Shown in pieces: positions 26,122-33,162 of a stretch of DNA of 39,594 nt. Both the position numbers and the translations under genes were made by a program. Position 1 is the stretch's first letter. The number at the start of each line of letters is the position of its first letter. The notes under the pieces were generated by a model. The model was not told where the DNA came from. It ran no database searches and was given only the letters and a program-made list of their open reading frames with translations. Source of the DNA: CADCUY01 sp964242735 (GTDB lineage: Bacteria > Actinomycetota > Actinomycetes > Actinomycetales > Quadrisphaeraceae); the NCBI GenBank assembly GCA_964242735.1, contig CAXTAK010000021.1, positions 1-39,594 of the forward strand. The letters are read 5' to 3'.

Positions 26122-26853
26122 TCACTCCCCGACCGCTCTGCGCCGCGGCGCCCCGGCCCACGCGGCGGCCGCCTCGCGGCGGCGGTCACGCACGTCGTCC
26201 AGCGCCACGGCGGCGGGCTGGACGACCCGGGGCCGCGGCACGGCGGCGAGCGCACCGCGCCGCGCGGCCTCGGCGCGACGCCGGTGCAGCGCCCGGGCGC
26301 CAGCGCGACGTCGAAGGCGCACCTTCTGCGCGAGCACCGCGGCGGTGAGCAGCACCAGGCCGGAGGGAGCCAGACCGGCGGGCAGGAGACCGAGAGCGGC
26401 GAGGACGGCGGGGGCGACCAGCAGGGCCAGCACGACCGCGACCGCGGCGGTGACCGCCACCAGCGAGGTGATCGCCGCGGCAGGGACTCCGGCGCTGCGT
26501 CGCCGGGGCGTGCGGACCGCCACCACCGGTGGGGGTGGGGCGGACGGTTCCCCAACCGTCCGCCCCACCGTCGGCGCGGACATCGCTCGACTCCCCGTGG
26601 TGCGGGACGACGAGCCGGTGGCCACGGGAGGAGCGCCGGCGACCTCGCGGGACCGACGCGGCAGCAGCCCCTCGCTGCTGCCACCCCGATCGCGTGAGGG
26701 AGCACGGCGGCGCGCGAGGAGGTGCAGCTCGTCAGGTGACCCCTCTTCGGCCAGGGCGTTCGCTCGTCGCTCGCTGCACCGCACGCGGTGCGGCACGGCC
26801 CCGAACGCCCAGAGCAGCACGACCCCCACGAGGAGGAGTCCGCTGCCGCCCAT
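26122..26853 (-). CDS. GlpR/SepX-family division-associated membrane protein
   Basis: A 243-aa membrane protein. It begins with a transmembrane segment (about 4-20) ending LLWAFGAVPHRVR, the signature junction of the actinobacterial family that includes SepX of Streptomyces and GlpR of Corynebacterium. A long basic, proline/serine-rich cytoplasmic region (about 30-120) follows, then two more hydrophobic segments (about 126-148 and 151-175) and a basic tail. In Corynebacterium, GlpR is the membrane receptor for Glp, a MoeA-like gephyrin homologue that binds FtsZ; here a MoeA/Glp gene lies four genes upstream on the same strand. It has its own candidate leaderless promoter (TTCCCA-N17-TACAGT). 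The family call depends on the short motif, topology and context. Confidence 0.72.
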   Translation of the reverse strand: MGGSGLLLVGVVLLWAFGAVPHRVRCSERRANALAEEGSPDELHLLARRRAPSRDRGGSSEGLLPRRSREVAGAPPVATGSSSRTTGSRAMSAPTVGRTVGEPSAPPPPVVAVRTPRRRSAGVPAAAITSLVAVTAAVAVVLALLVAPAVLAALGLLPAGLAPSGLVLLTAAVLAQKVRLRRRAGARALHRRRAEAARRGALAAVPRPRVVQPAAVALDDVRDRRREAAAAWAGAPRRRAVGE

Positions 26854-26859
26854 GGCAGG

Positions 26860-26888
26860 ACTGTAGTGGCAGAGGGGACGGATGGGAA
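26860..26888 (-). promoter_or_regulatory. Putative leaderless promoter of the glpR/sepX-like gene
   Basis: On the minus strand TTCCCA (26888-26883), 17 bases, TACAGT (26865-26860), then six bases to the ATG at 26853, so transcription should begin at or next to the start codon. Confidence 0.5.
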
Positions 26889-26952
26889 CAGTGAGGCGAA
26901 CGTGTCTTGTGTTGCTCGTGTGACTGAGGAGGTCAGTCGGAGCGCAAGTGGC

Positions 26953-27549
26953 TCAGCCCGAGGGACCGTCCACCCGGCGCCACATGCCGTCGGGCACCTC
27001 CGGCGCGGTGATGGCGTACGACAGGTGGTCGCGCCAGCCGCCGGCGATGTGCAGGAACGCTTCGCGGCGACCCTCGTAGCGCAGCCCGAGCTTCTCGGCC
27101 ACCCGCCGGCTCGGTCCGTTCTCGGGGCGGATGTTCACCTCGACGCGGTGCAGCCCCGCGACGGTGAAGCAGTGGTCGACGACCATCGCCACCGCCCGCG
27201 GCATCAGCCCCTGCCCGGCGAGGCGACCGTCGATCCAGTACCCGATGTGCGCCGAGCGCAGGGAACCCCACTCGATCGCCCCCACGGTGACCTGACCGGC
27301 GAGGCGGCCCTGCCACTCCACCGCGAACGGCAGGGCCTGCCCGGCCCTGCCCTGCGAGGCCAGTGCCCTGACCAGGGCGGGGAAGGACGTCGGGGCGCCA
27401 GCACCGCCGGGGCTGGTCGCCTCCCACGGGCGGAGCCACTCGCCGTTCGCCGCCCGCACCTCCGACCACGCCGAGGCGTCGCGCAGGCGCAGCGCGCGCA
27501 GCACCAGCTCACCGCGCTGCAGGCGCGCGGGCCATCCCGGGGCGGCCAC
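26953..27549 (-). CDS. rimJ: GNAT-family N-acetyltransferase, RimJ-like
   Basis: A 198-aa GNAT acetyltransferase. It shows LVLRALRLRDASAWSEVRA at the N-terminus, IGYWIDGRLAGQGLMPRAV for acetyl-CoA binding, FTVAGLHRVEVNIRPENGPS and RVAEKLGLRYEGRREAFLHI, the usual RimJ/RimL arrangement for acetylation of a protein N-terminus (RimJ acts on ribosomal protein S5 in E. coli). The GTG start immediately follows the mog stop (TAGGTG). Its place between mog and the glpR/sepX gene matches Rv0995 in M. tuberculosis. The true substrate is not established. Confidence 0.87.
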   Translation of the reverse strand: MAAPGWPARLQRGELVLRALRLRDASAWSEVRAANGEWLRPWEATSPGGAGAPTSFPALVRALASQGRAGQALPFAVEWQGRLAGQVTVGAIEWGSLRSAHIGYWIDGRLAGQGLMPRAVAMVVDHCFTVAGLHRVEVNIRPENGPSRRVAEKLGLRYEGRREAFLHIAGGWRDHLSYAITAPEVPDGMWRRVDGPSG

Positions 27550-28176
27550 CTACCGCTCGCCGCCCACGTGGCCGTCGTCACCGCTGTGCCCGGCGTCCGG
27601 TCGCGGGTGGTCACCACCGCGGGCCTGGCTGACCGCGTGCACCAGCACCGGGGCCAGCACCTCCACCGCGTCCCGGCAGGCACCGGGCGACCCGGCGACG
27701 TTGACCACCAGCGCCCGGCCGACCGTCCCCGCCAGCCCGCGCGAGAGCACCGAGGTGGGCACCCCCAGAGCCGACCCGCGGGCCCGCAGCGCCTCGGCCA
27801 GACCCGGCACCTCGCGCTCGAGCAGCGGCCGGGTCTGCTCGGGGGTCACGTCGGTGGGTGCCAGCCCCGTGCCGCCGGTGGTGAGGACGACGTCGGCGCC
27901 GGCGGCGAGCGCCTCGCGCACCGCGGTTCCCACGTCGTCACCGTCGGGCACCACGCGGGCGCGGCCGACCTCGAAGCCCATCGCCTCGAGCCCGGCGACC
28001 AGGACCGGCCCCGCCTCGTCGGCGTACACCCCGGACGCCGCGCGCGTGGAGGCCACCACCACCGCCGCGCGGCCGGCTCCGCGAGCACTGCCGCCGCCGC
28101 CGGCCACCGCACCACCAGCGGCCCCCCCGGTCCCCCCGGTCCCCTCAGCGCCGCCACTCCCCGCTGCGTCCGCCAC
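27550..28176 (-). CDS. mog: MogA/MoaB-family molybdenum cofactor protein
   Basis: A 208-aa MoCF-fold protein. After a glycine/alanine-rich N-terminal extension of about 37 residues, the domain starts AVVVASTRAASGVYADEAGP; the molybdopterin-binding loop is VVLTTGGTGLAPTDVTPEQT, and LVVNVAGSPGACRDAV follows. Such proteins adenylylate molybdopterin before metal insertion. The GTG at 28176 lies within the 3' end of moaC (32-base overlap); a start at the domain edge is possible because the extension is low-complexity. The C-terminal about 20 residues are also low-complexity. It sits between moaC and rimJ. Confidence 0.85.
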   Translation of the reverse strand: MADAAGSGGAEGTGGTGGAAGGAVAGGGGSARGAGRAAVVVASTRAASGVYADEAGPVLVAGLEAMGFEVGRARVVPDGDDVGTAVREALAAGADVVLTTGGTGLAPTDVTPEQTRPLLEREVPGLAEALRARGSALGVPTSVLSRGLAGTVGRALVVNVAGSPGACRDAVEVLAPVLVHAVSQARGGDHPRPDAGHSGDDGHVGGER

Positions 28177-28621
28177 TCTTCGCCACCACCTTGATGTCCG
28201 TGATCTCCGCCCGCCGGTCCAGTGCCTTGATCATGTCGACCACCGCCAGACCCGCCACCGCGACGGCGGTCAGCGCCTCCATCTCCACCCCGGTGCGGTC
28301 CGCCGTGCGCACCGTCGCGGCCAGGCGCACGCCCTCGTCGACGACGTCGACCTCGACCTCGACGCCGTGCACCGCCACGGGGTGCGCGAGGGGCACCAGC
28401 TCCGGAGTGCGCTTGGCCCCCTGGATGCCGGCCAGGCGTGCGACCGCGACGGCGTCGCCCTTCGGCACCCCCCCGCCGCGCAGGGCCGCGACGACCTCCG
28501 GAGAGCAGCGCACGAAGCCCTCGGCCCGGGCCTCGCGCACGGTCACGGTCTTGGCGCTGACGTCGACCATCCGCGCGTGCCCCGCGTCGTCGAGGTGCGG
28601 GAAGCTCGCTGCGCCGGTCAC
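28145..28621 (-). CDS. moaC: Cyclic pyranopterin monophosphate synthase
   Basis: A 158-aa MoaC that, after MoaA, forms cyclic pyranopterin monophosphate in molybdenum cofactor synthesis. Family signatures are FPHLDDAGHARMVDVSAKTV, KGDAVAVARLAGIQGAKRTP, LVPLAHPVAVHGVEVEVDVV, and VEMEALTAVAVAGLAVVDMI followed by KALD. The GTG at 28621 overlaps the moeA stop as GTGA, so translation is coupled. No moaA gene is in the window. Confidence 0.95.
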   Translation of the reverse strand: MTGAASFPHLDDAGHARMVDVSAKTVTVREARAEGFVRCSPEVVAALRGGGVPKGDAVAVARLAGIQGAKRTPELVPLAHPVAVHGVEVEVDVVDEGVRLAATVRTADRTGVEMEALTAVAVAGLAVVDMIKALDRRAEITDIKVVAKSGGRSGEWRR

Positions 28622-29934
28622 CCGTGACCCGCCGCGACGACGGGCCCATCGGGACCGGCGGACCCGAGACCCCCGACGCCCCCCAGGGCGTGGTCGGCGT
28701 GGTCGGCGTCCAGCAGCAGGCACCGCACGCTCGCGCCGGCCTCGACCGCCTCGACGTCCGCCGGCACGTCGACCAGGCAGTCCGCGAGCGCCAGGTCGGC
28801 CACCAGGTGGGAGCCCTGCGCGCCGGCTGGAGCGACGGTGCGCCGCCCGTCGGGACCGGTCCCGAGCACCCCGCGCACGAACTGGCGCCGGCCGCTCGGG
28901 CTGCGCCACCCCGTGGCGGCCACCGCGCCCACCCGGGGCCGGTGCGGGTCGGAGTGACCGAGCACCGCGCGCAGCGCGGGGCGCACGAAGACCTCGAAGG
29001 AGACGAACGCGCTGACCGGGTTGCCCGGCAGCGTGAACAGCGGCACCCCGTCGATCGCGCCCAGTCCCTGCGGCTTGCCCGGTTGCATCGCCACGGGGGT
29101 GAACTCCACGTCACCGGTGGCGCGCAGCACCTCCTTGACCACGTCGTAGGCCCCCGCGCTGACACCCCCGGTGGTGATCAGCACGTCCGCACCGGCGGCC
29201 TGATTCCTCAGGGTCGCCAGCAGCCCCGCCGTGCCGCCGGGGGCCGCCCCCGGGTCGTCACCGACGGGCGGGACGCGGTGCGCCCGGGCACCGGCCTCGC
29301 GGGCGGCGGCGACGATGGCCCAGGAGTTCGACTCGTGGACCTGCCCGAAGCCCACGGGCAGCCCCGGCTCGACGAGCTCGTCACCGGTGGAGAGCACCGC
29401 GACCCGCGGGGCGGGGTGCACCGCCACCGCGGCGCGCCCGGTGGCGGCGAGGAGCGCGACGTGACGGGGGCGCAGGCGGGTGCCCCGGGTCAGCAGCAGC
29501 TCACCGCGCGCGACGTCCTCACCGGCGCCCCGCAGGTGCTGGCCCGGGCGCACCGGCGTGCGGACGGCGACCCGGACGGTGCCGGCGTCGGTGCCCTCGA
29601 CGGGCACCACGGCCTCGGTCCCGTGGGGCAGGGGCGCGCCGGTCATGATGCGGATGGCCGACCCGGCGGTCAGCTCCAGGGGCGCGGGCGCCCCGGCGGG
29701 CAGGTCACCGGTGACGGGCAGCACCACCGGGCTGCCCTCGCTGGCCCCCGCGACGTCGCCGACGAACACGGCGTACCCGTCCATCGCGGAGGAGGCGAAG
29801 GCGGGCAGGGGCGCGTCGGCGACGACGTCGGCCGCGAGGACGCGACCGACGGCGTCCAGCAGGGGCACCTCACGCGGCGCGAGCACCGCCACGGCGGCCA
29901 GGCACCGCGCCAGGTGCTCCTCGACGGACCTCAC
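28618..29934 (-). CDS. moeA: MoeA/Glp molybdopterin molybdotransferase-family protein
   Basis: A 438-aa gephyrin-E/MoeA protein. It contains PAFASSAMDGYAVFVGDVAG, RIMTGAPLPHGTEAVVPVE, GQHLRGAGEDVARGELLL, VAVLSTGDELVEPG, LITTGGVSAGAYDVVKEVL and LFTLPGNPVSAFVSFEVFV in family order, with the C-terminal domain IV complete. MoeA inserts molybdate into adenylylated molybdopterin. In Corynebacteriales a paralogue called Glp instead binds FtsZ and GlpR; the downstream GlpR/SepX-like gene makes a division role possible for this copy. The sequence alone does not decide between the two, and both could apply. The GTG at 29934 is nine bases after the galU stop. Confidence 0.92.
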   Translation of the reverse strand: MRSVEEHLARCLAAVAVLAPREVPLLDAVGRVLAADVVADAPLPAFASSAMDGYAVFVGDVAGASEGSPVVLPVTGDLPAGAPAPLELTAGSAIRIMTGAPLPHGTEAVVPVEGTDAGTVRVAVRTPVRPGQHLRGAGEDVARGELLLTRGTRLRPRHVALLAATGRAAVAVHPAPRVAVLSTGDELVEPGLPVGFGQVHESNSWAIVAAAREAGARAHRVPPVGDDPGAAPGGTAGLLATLRNQAAGADVLITTGGVSAGAYDVVKEVLRATGDVEFTPVAMQPGKPQGLGAIDGVPLFTLPGNPVSAFVSFEVFVRPALRAVLGHSDPHRPRVGAVAATGWRSPSGRRQFVRGVLGTGPDGRRTVAPAGAQGSHLVADLALADCLVDVPADVEAVEAGASVRCLLLDADHADHALGGVGGLGSAGPDGPVVAAGHG

Positions 29935-29943
29935 GGGCCGGTC

Positions 29944-30921
29944 TCAGCTCGCCGGGGCGTGCGTGGGTGCCTCGGAGTCGAAGCCGGAGGCGACCCACTG
30001 CGTCAGCCAGGCCTGCAGGTCCGGGCCCAGGTCATCGCGGGTGGAGGCCAGCCGCACCACCGCCTTGAGGTAGTCGAGCTTGTCACCGGTGTCGTAGCGG
30101 CGGCCGCGGAAGACCACCCCCCGCACTCCTGCCCCCGCCTCGTGCGAGGTGGCGAGGGTCTGCAGGGCGTCGGTCAGCTGGATCTCCCCGCCGCGGCCCG
30201 GGGGCGTCTGCTCCAGCACCGCGAACACGCCAGGGTCGAGCACGTACCGCCCGATGATCGCCAGGTTGCTCGGCGCGACGGCGGGGTCCGGCTTCTCGAC
30301 CATGCCGACGACCTCGACGACGTCGCCCTCCGCGGGGTCGTACGGCCCGGCGAGCTCCGCGCACCCGTAGAGGTGCACCTGGTCGCTCGGCACCTCCAGC
30401 AGGGCGACGACGCTGCCGCCGTGCTCGGCCCGCACCTCGACCATGCGGGCCAGCAGGGGGTCGCGCTCGTCGATGAGGTCGTCACCGAGGAGCACCGCGA
30501 AGGGCTGGTCACCGACGTGGCTCTTGGCGCGCAGCACCGCGTGGCCGAGGCCCCGCGGGTCGCCCTGGCGGACGAAGTGGACGTCGGCCAGGGAGTCCGA
30601 CGCGCGGGTGGCTCGCAGGCGGGCCTGGTCGCCCTTGGCCACCAGAGCGTCGTCGACCTCCGGCGCGCGGTCGAAGTGGTCCTCCAGGGCCCGCTTGCTG
30701 CGCCCGGTGATCATCAGGACGTCGGTCAGGCCCGCCGAGACGGCCTCCTCCACCACGTACTGGATCGCGGGCTTGTCGACGACGGGCAGCATCTCCTTCG
30801 GGACCGCCTTCGTCGCGGGCAGGAAGCGCGTGCCGAGCCCAGCGACGGGGATCACCGCCTTGGTGATGCGCACTGCCGGAGCGGGGTCTCGCGGGGCCGG
30901 CGGCGTGGGGGCGGTCGTCAT
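29944..30921 (-). CDS. galU: UTP--glucose-1-phosphate uridylyltransferase
   Basis: A 325-aa nucleotidyltransferase that makes UDP-glucose from UTP and glucose 1-phosphate, feeding cell-envelope glycans. The nucleotide-binding loop is AVIPVAGLGTRFLPATKAVP followed by KEMLPVVDKPAIQYVVEEAV; later come LLGDDLIDE, MVEKPDP and GRGGEIQLTDALQTLA. The ATG at 30921 matches the family N-terminus; the longer open frame upstream is low-complexity. TAGCCT lies seven bases before the ATG. This is the first gene of the minus-strand run galU-moeA-moaC-mog-rimJ-glpR. Confidence 0.95.
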   Translation of the reverse strand: MTTAPTPPAPRDPAPAVRITKAVIPVAGLGTRFLPATKAVPKEMLPVVDKPAIQYVVEEAVSAGLTDVLMITGRSKRALEDHFDRAPEVDDALVAKGDQARLRATRASDSLADVHFVRQGDPRGLGHAVLRAKSHVGDQPFAVLLGDDLIDERDPLLARMVEVRAEHGGSVVALLEVPSDQVHLYGCAELAGPYDPAEGDVVEVVGMVEKPDPAVAPSNLAIIGRYVLDPGVFAVLEQTPPGRGGEIQLTDALQTLATSHEAGAGVRGVVFRGRRYDTGDKLDYLKAVVRLASTRDDLGPDLQAWLTQWVASGFDSEAPTHAPAS

Positions 30922-30928
30922 GGGGGCG

Positions 30929-30934
30929 AGGCTA
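30929..30934 (-). promoter_or_regulatory. Putative -10 box of galU
   Basis: TAGCCT on the minus strand seven bases before the galU ATG, consistent with a leaderless mRNA for the whole run. The -35 region is not recognisable. Confidence 0.4.
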
Positions 30935-31063
30935 GCGGGAGGCCCCGACGCGCGACCCGCCTCGCAGGTGGCGGGTGCGCCGTCGCGGCGGTCGTCCCGG
31001 GCTCCGAGCCCCCGCCGGGCGGCTCCCGCCCGTAGGCTCCCGCGGCGTGGGGCCGGGCGGCGC

Positions 31064-32587
31064 GTGAGCATCGAGCAGCTGGACGCGGCGCTGCTCGTCG
31101 GCGCCGCCGTGCTGCTCGTCGCGGTCGTCGCCGTCCGCGTCTCGGTCGGCACGGGCACCCCGTCCCTGCTGCTCTACCTGGCTCTGGGCCTGGGGCTCGG
31201 GGACGCGGGCCTGGGCATCCCCTTCACCGACTACGAGCTGACCACCGTGCTGGGCTACAGCGCCCTGGTGCTGATCCTCGCCGAGGGCGGCCTGACCACC
31301 CGGTGGCCGACGATCCGCGCCGTCATCGCCCCCGCGGCCGTGCTGGCCACCGCGGGCACCGGGGTCTCCGTGGTCGTCGTCGGCCTGGCCACGCACTGGC
31401 TGCTCGGGCTGCCCCTGCTGCCGGCCATGCTGCTGGGCGCCATCGTCTCCTCCACCGACGCCGCCGCGGTGTTCTCGGTGCTGCGCCGCGTCGCCCTGCC
31501 GCAGCGCCTGACCGGGCTGCTCGAGGCGGAGTCGGGTTTCAACGACGCCCCCGCCGTCATCGCCGTCGTCGCGCTGACCGCCGCCCTGGCCGGCGGCGTC
31601 CAGGAACCGCTGTGGCAGCTCGCCGCCGTGGCCGCCGGCGAGCTGGCCGGCGGCGCCGCCCTGGGGCTGGCCGTGGGGTGGCTCGGCGCCCGCGGGGTGC
31701 GGTCGGTGGCGCTGCCCTCGTCGGGGCTGTACCCCATCGCGGTCACGGCCCTGTGCGTCCTGGCCTACAGCGGCGCCGCGGTGCTGCACCTGTCGGGGTT
31801 CATCGCGGTGTACCTCGCGGCGCTGGTGCTCGGCAACTCCCGGCTGCCGCACCGCCACAGCGTGGCCAGCTTCGCCGAGGGCCTCGGGTGGCTCGCGCAG
31901 ATCGGCCTGTTCGTCCTCCTCGGCCTGCTCGTGGACCCCACGCGGCTGCCCGCCGCGGTGCTCCCGGCCCTCGCCGTCGGCGCGGTGCTGCTGCTGCTCG
32001 CCCGGCCGCTGTCGGTGCTCACCAGCGTCTCGTGGTTCCGGATCCCGCTGCGCGAGCAGGTGCTGCTCAGCTGGGGCGGGCTGCGCGGGGCGGTGCCGAT
32101 CGTGCTCGCGACGATCCCCGCGCTGTCCGGCGTCGAGGGCAGCGAGGGGATCGTGGAGCTGGTGTTCATGCTCGTGGTCGTCTTCACCCTCGTGCAGGCA
32201 CCGACCCTCCCGGCGCTGGCGCGGGCGCTGCACCTCGACGTCGACGGCGCCCGGGGCCTGGACGTCGACAGCGCACCGCTGGGGGCGCTGGGCGCCGAGG
32301 TCCTGCAGGTCCGCGTGGGGCCGGTCTCGCGCCTGCACGGGCTGCAGGTCTTCGAGCTGCGACTGCCCGAGGGCGCCGACGTGACCCTCATCGTGCGCGC
32401 CGGAGCCTCCTTCGTGCCCGACGCCCGCACGCGCCTGCGCGCCGGCGACGACCTGCTCGTCGTCGCGCTCGCGCACGACCACGGTGCCGCGGAGCAGCGG
32501 CTGCGCGCGCTCGACGAGGGCGGGCGCCTCGCGCAGTGGAGGCCGACGGCGGGCGGGCGACCCGGCGGGGCACCACCGGCGGGGTAG
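31064..32587 (+). CDS. Cation/proton antiporter, NhaP2-like, with C-terminal TrkA-C/RCK domain
   Basis: A 507-aa CPA1-type antiporter. About twelve to thirteen hydrophobic helices span residues 1-380, with AEGGLTTRW, GAIVSSTDAAAVFSVLRR, ESGFNDAPAVIAVV (the acidic ion-binding helix) and LSWGGLRGAVPIVLATIP as family motifs. Residues about 410-480 form a cytoplasmic TrkA-C regulatory domain (VGPVSRLHGLQVFELRLPEG, RAGDDLLVVAL). K+/H+ or Na+/H+ exchange is expected. The GTG at 31064 follows a TAGGCT at 31033-31038. It stands divergent from galU, where related genomes typically carry a 5-formyltetrahydrofolate cyclo-ligase gene. Its TAG stop is part of the next gene's -10 element. Confidence 0.88.
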   Translation: MSIEQLDAALLVGAAVLLVAVVAVRVSVGTGTPSLLLYLALGLGLGDAGLGIPFTDYELTTVLGYSALVLILAEGGLTTRWPTIRAVIAPAAVLATAGTGVSVVVVGLATHWLLGLPLLPAMLLGAIVSSTDAAAVFSVLRRVALPQRLTGLLEAESGFNDAPAVIAVVALTAALAGGVQEPLWQLAAVAAGELAGGAALGLAVGWLGARGVRSVALPSSGLYPIAVTALCVLAYSGAAVLHLSGFIAVYLAALVLGNSRLPHRHSVASFAEGLGWLAQIGLFVLLGLLVDPTRLPAAVLPALAVGAVLLLLARPLSVLTSVSWFRIPLREQVLLSWGGLRGAVPIVLATIPALSGVEGSEGIVELVFMLVVVFTLVQAPTLPALARALHLDVDGARGLDVDSAPLGALGAEVLQVRVGPVSRLHGLQVFELRLPEGADVTLIVRAGASFVPDARTRLRAGDDLLVVALAHDHGAAEQRLRALDEGGRLAQWRPTAGGRPGGAPPAG

Positions 32588-32590
32588 TGT
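32585..32590 (+). promoter_or_regulatory. Putative -10 box of the fmdB/ruc gene
   Basis: TAGTGT starts with the antiporter's TAG stop codon and abuts the CIRCE element, so the transcription start should fall inside the operator. Confidence 0.45.
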
Positions 32591-32616
32591 TGGCACTCCT
32601 GTGCCGCGAGTGCCAG
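32590..32616 (+). promoter_or_regulatory. CIRCE element (HrcA operator) upstream of fmdB/ruc
   Basis: TTGGCACTC, nine bases, GAGTGCCAG. The consensus CIRCE is TTAGCACTC-N9-GAGTGCTAA; the GCACTC/GAGTGC cores and the nine-base spacing match exactly, and the G/C variants at the edges are usual for GC-rich actinobacteria. HrcA binds this inverted repeat and represses until heat shock. It lies 60 bases before the GTG start of the FmdB-family gene. Confidence 0.88.
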
Positions 32617-32676
32617 CTGCCCCGTGCGGGCGGGCACCACACCCGGCCAGCCGACCGTCACGCCGAGGAGCCCGTC

Positions 32677-33036
32677 GTGCCCACGTACGCCTACGCCTGC
32701 ACCGAGTGCGACCACTCGATGGAGGTGCGCCAGTCCTTCAAGGACGACGCCCTGACCACCTGCCCCGTGTGCGGTGGTCGCCTGCGCAAGCGCTTCGACA
32801 ACGTCGGCATCGTCTTCAAGGGCTCCGGGTTCTACCGCAACGACTCCCGCGGCAACGGGCCGAGCGGCGAGGCCGCCGCGCCGGCGAAGGCCTCCGGCGA
32901 CTCGGGGTCGTCCTCGGAGGGCTCCTCCGGCGACAAGGGCACCGGAAGCACGGGCACGGGCAGCGGTGACAGCTCCGGCACGGCCGCACCCGCGCCGGCC
33001 GCGAAGACCGCCCCGAAGGCCACGACGGCTCCCTGA
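32677..33036 (+). CDS. FmdB-family zinc-ribbon protein, homologue of redox-regulated chaperone Ruc (Rv0991c)
   Basis: A 119-aa protein with an N-terminal zinc ribbon: MPTYAYACTEC with Cys8 and Cys11, then TTCPVCGGRLRKRF with Cys29 and Cys32. The following VGIVFKGSGFYRNDSRG is shared with M. tuberculosis Rv0991c (Ruc), reported as a chaperone activated when its cysteines are oxidised. The remaining about 60 residues are Ser/Gly/Ala/Thr-rich and probably disordered, as in Ruc. The GTG at 32677 has GAGGAG six bases upstream. A CIRCE operator in the promoter puts it under HrcA heat-shock control, which is also reported for Rv0991c. A role in protecting proteins under heat plus oxidation is inferred. 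Confidence 0.9.
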   Translation: MPTYAYACTECDHSMEVRQSFKDDALTTCPVCGGRLRKRFDNVGIVFKGSGFYRNDSRGNGPSGEAAAPAKASGDSGSSSEGSSGDKGTGSTGTGSGDSSGTAAPAPAAKTAPKATTAP

Positions 33037-33149
33037 CGCACCGCCGAGCCGGCGTGGTGGCACCGGGCGCCGACCCACCTGCTCGAGCCCGCCGGTGTCC
33101 GCTGTCCACAGGCCGGTCGCGCGGCGCGGCGACACCCGCCGCCCGGCCC

Positions 33150-33155
33150 TAGCGT
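33150..33155 (+). promoter_or_regulatory. Putative -10 box of the SAF-domain gene
   Basis: TAGCGT seven bases before the GTG at 33163; leaderless spacing, -35 unclear. Confidence 0.35.
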
Positions 33156-33162
33156 CGGCGCC

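Noticed and set aside
26895..26915. LexA/SOS box-like CGAACGTGTCTTGTG
   Set aside because: The second half does not match the GTTCG arm of the actinobacterial SOS box.
33037..33162. TGTCCACAG as a DnaA box or origin signal
   Set aside because: A single weak match without clustered boxes or an AT-rich region.
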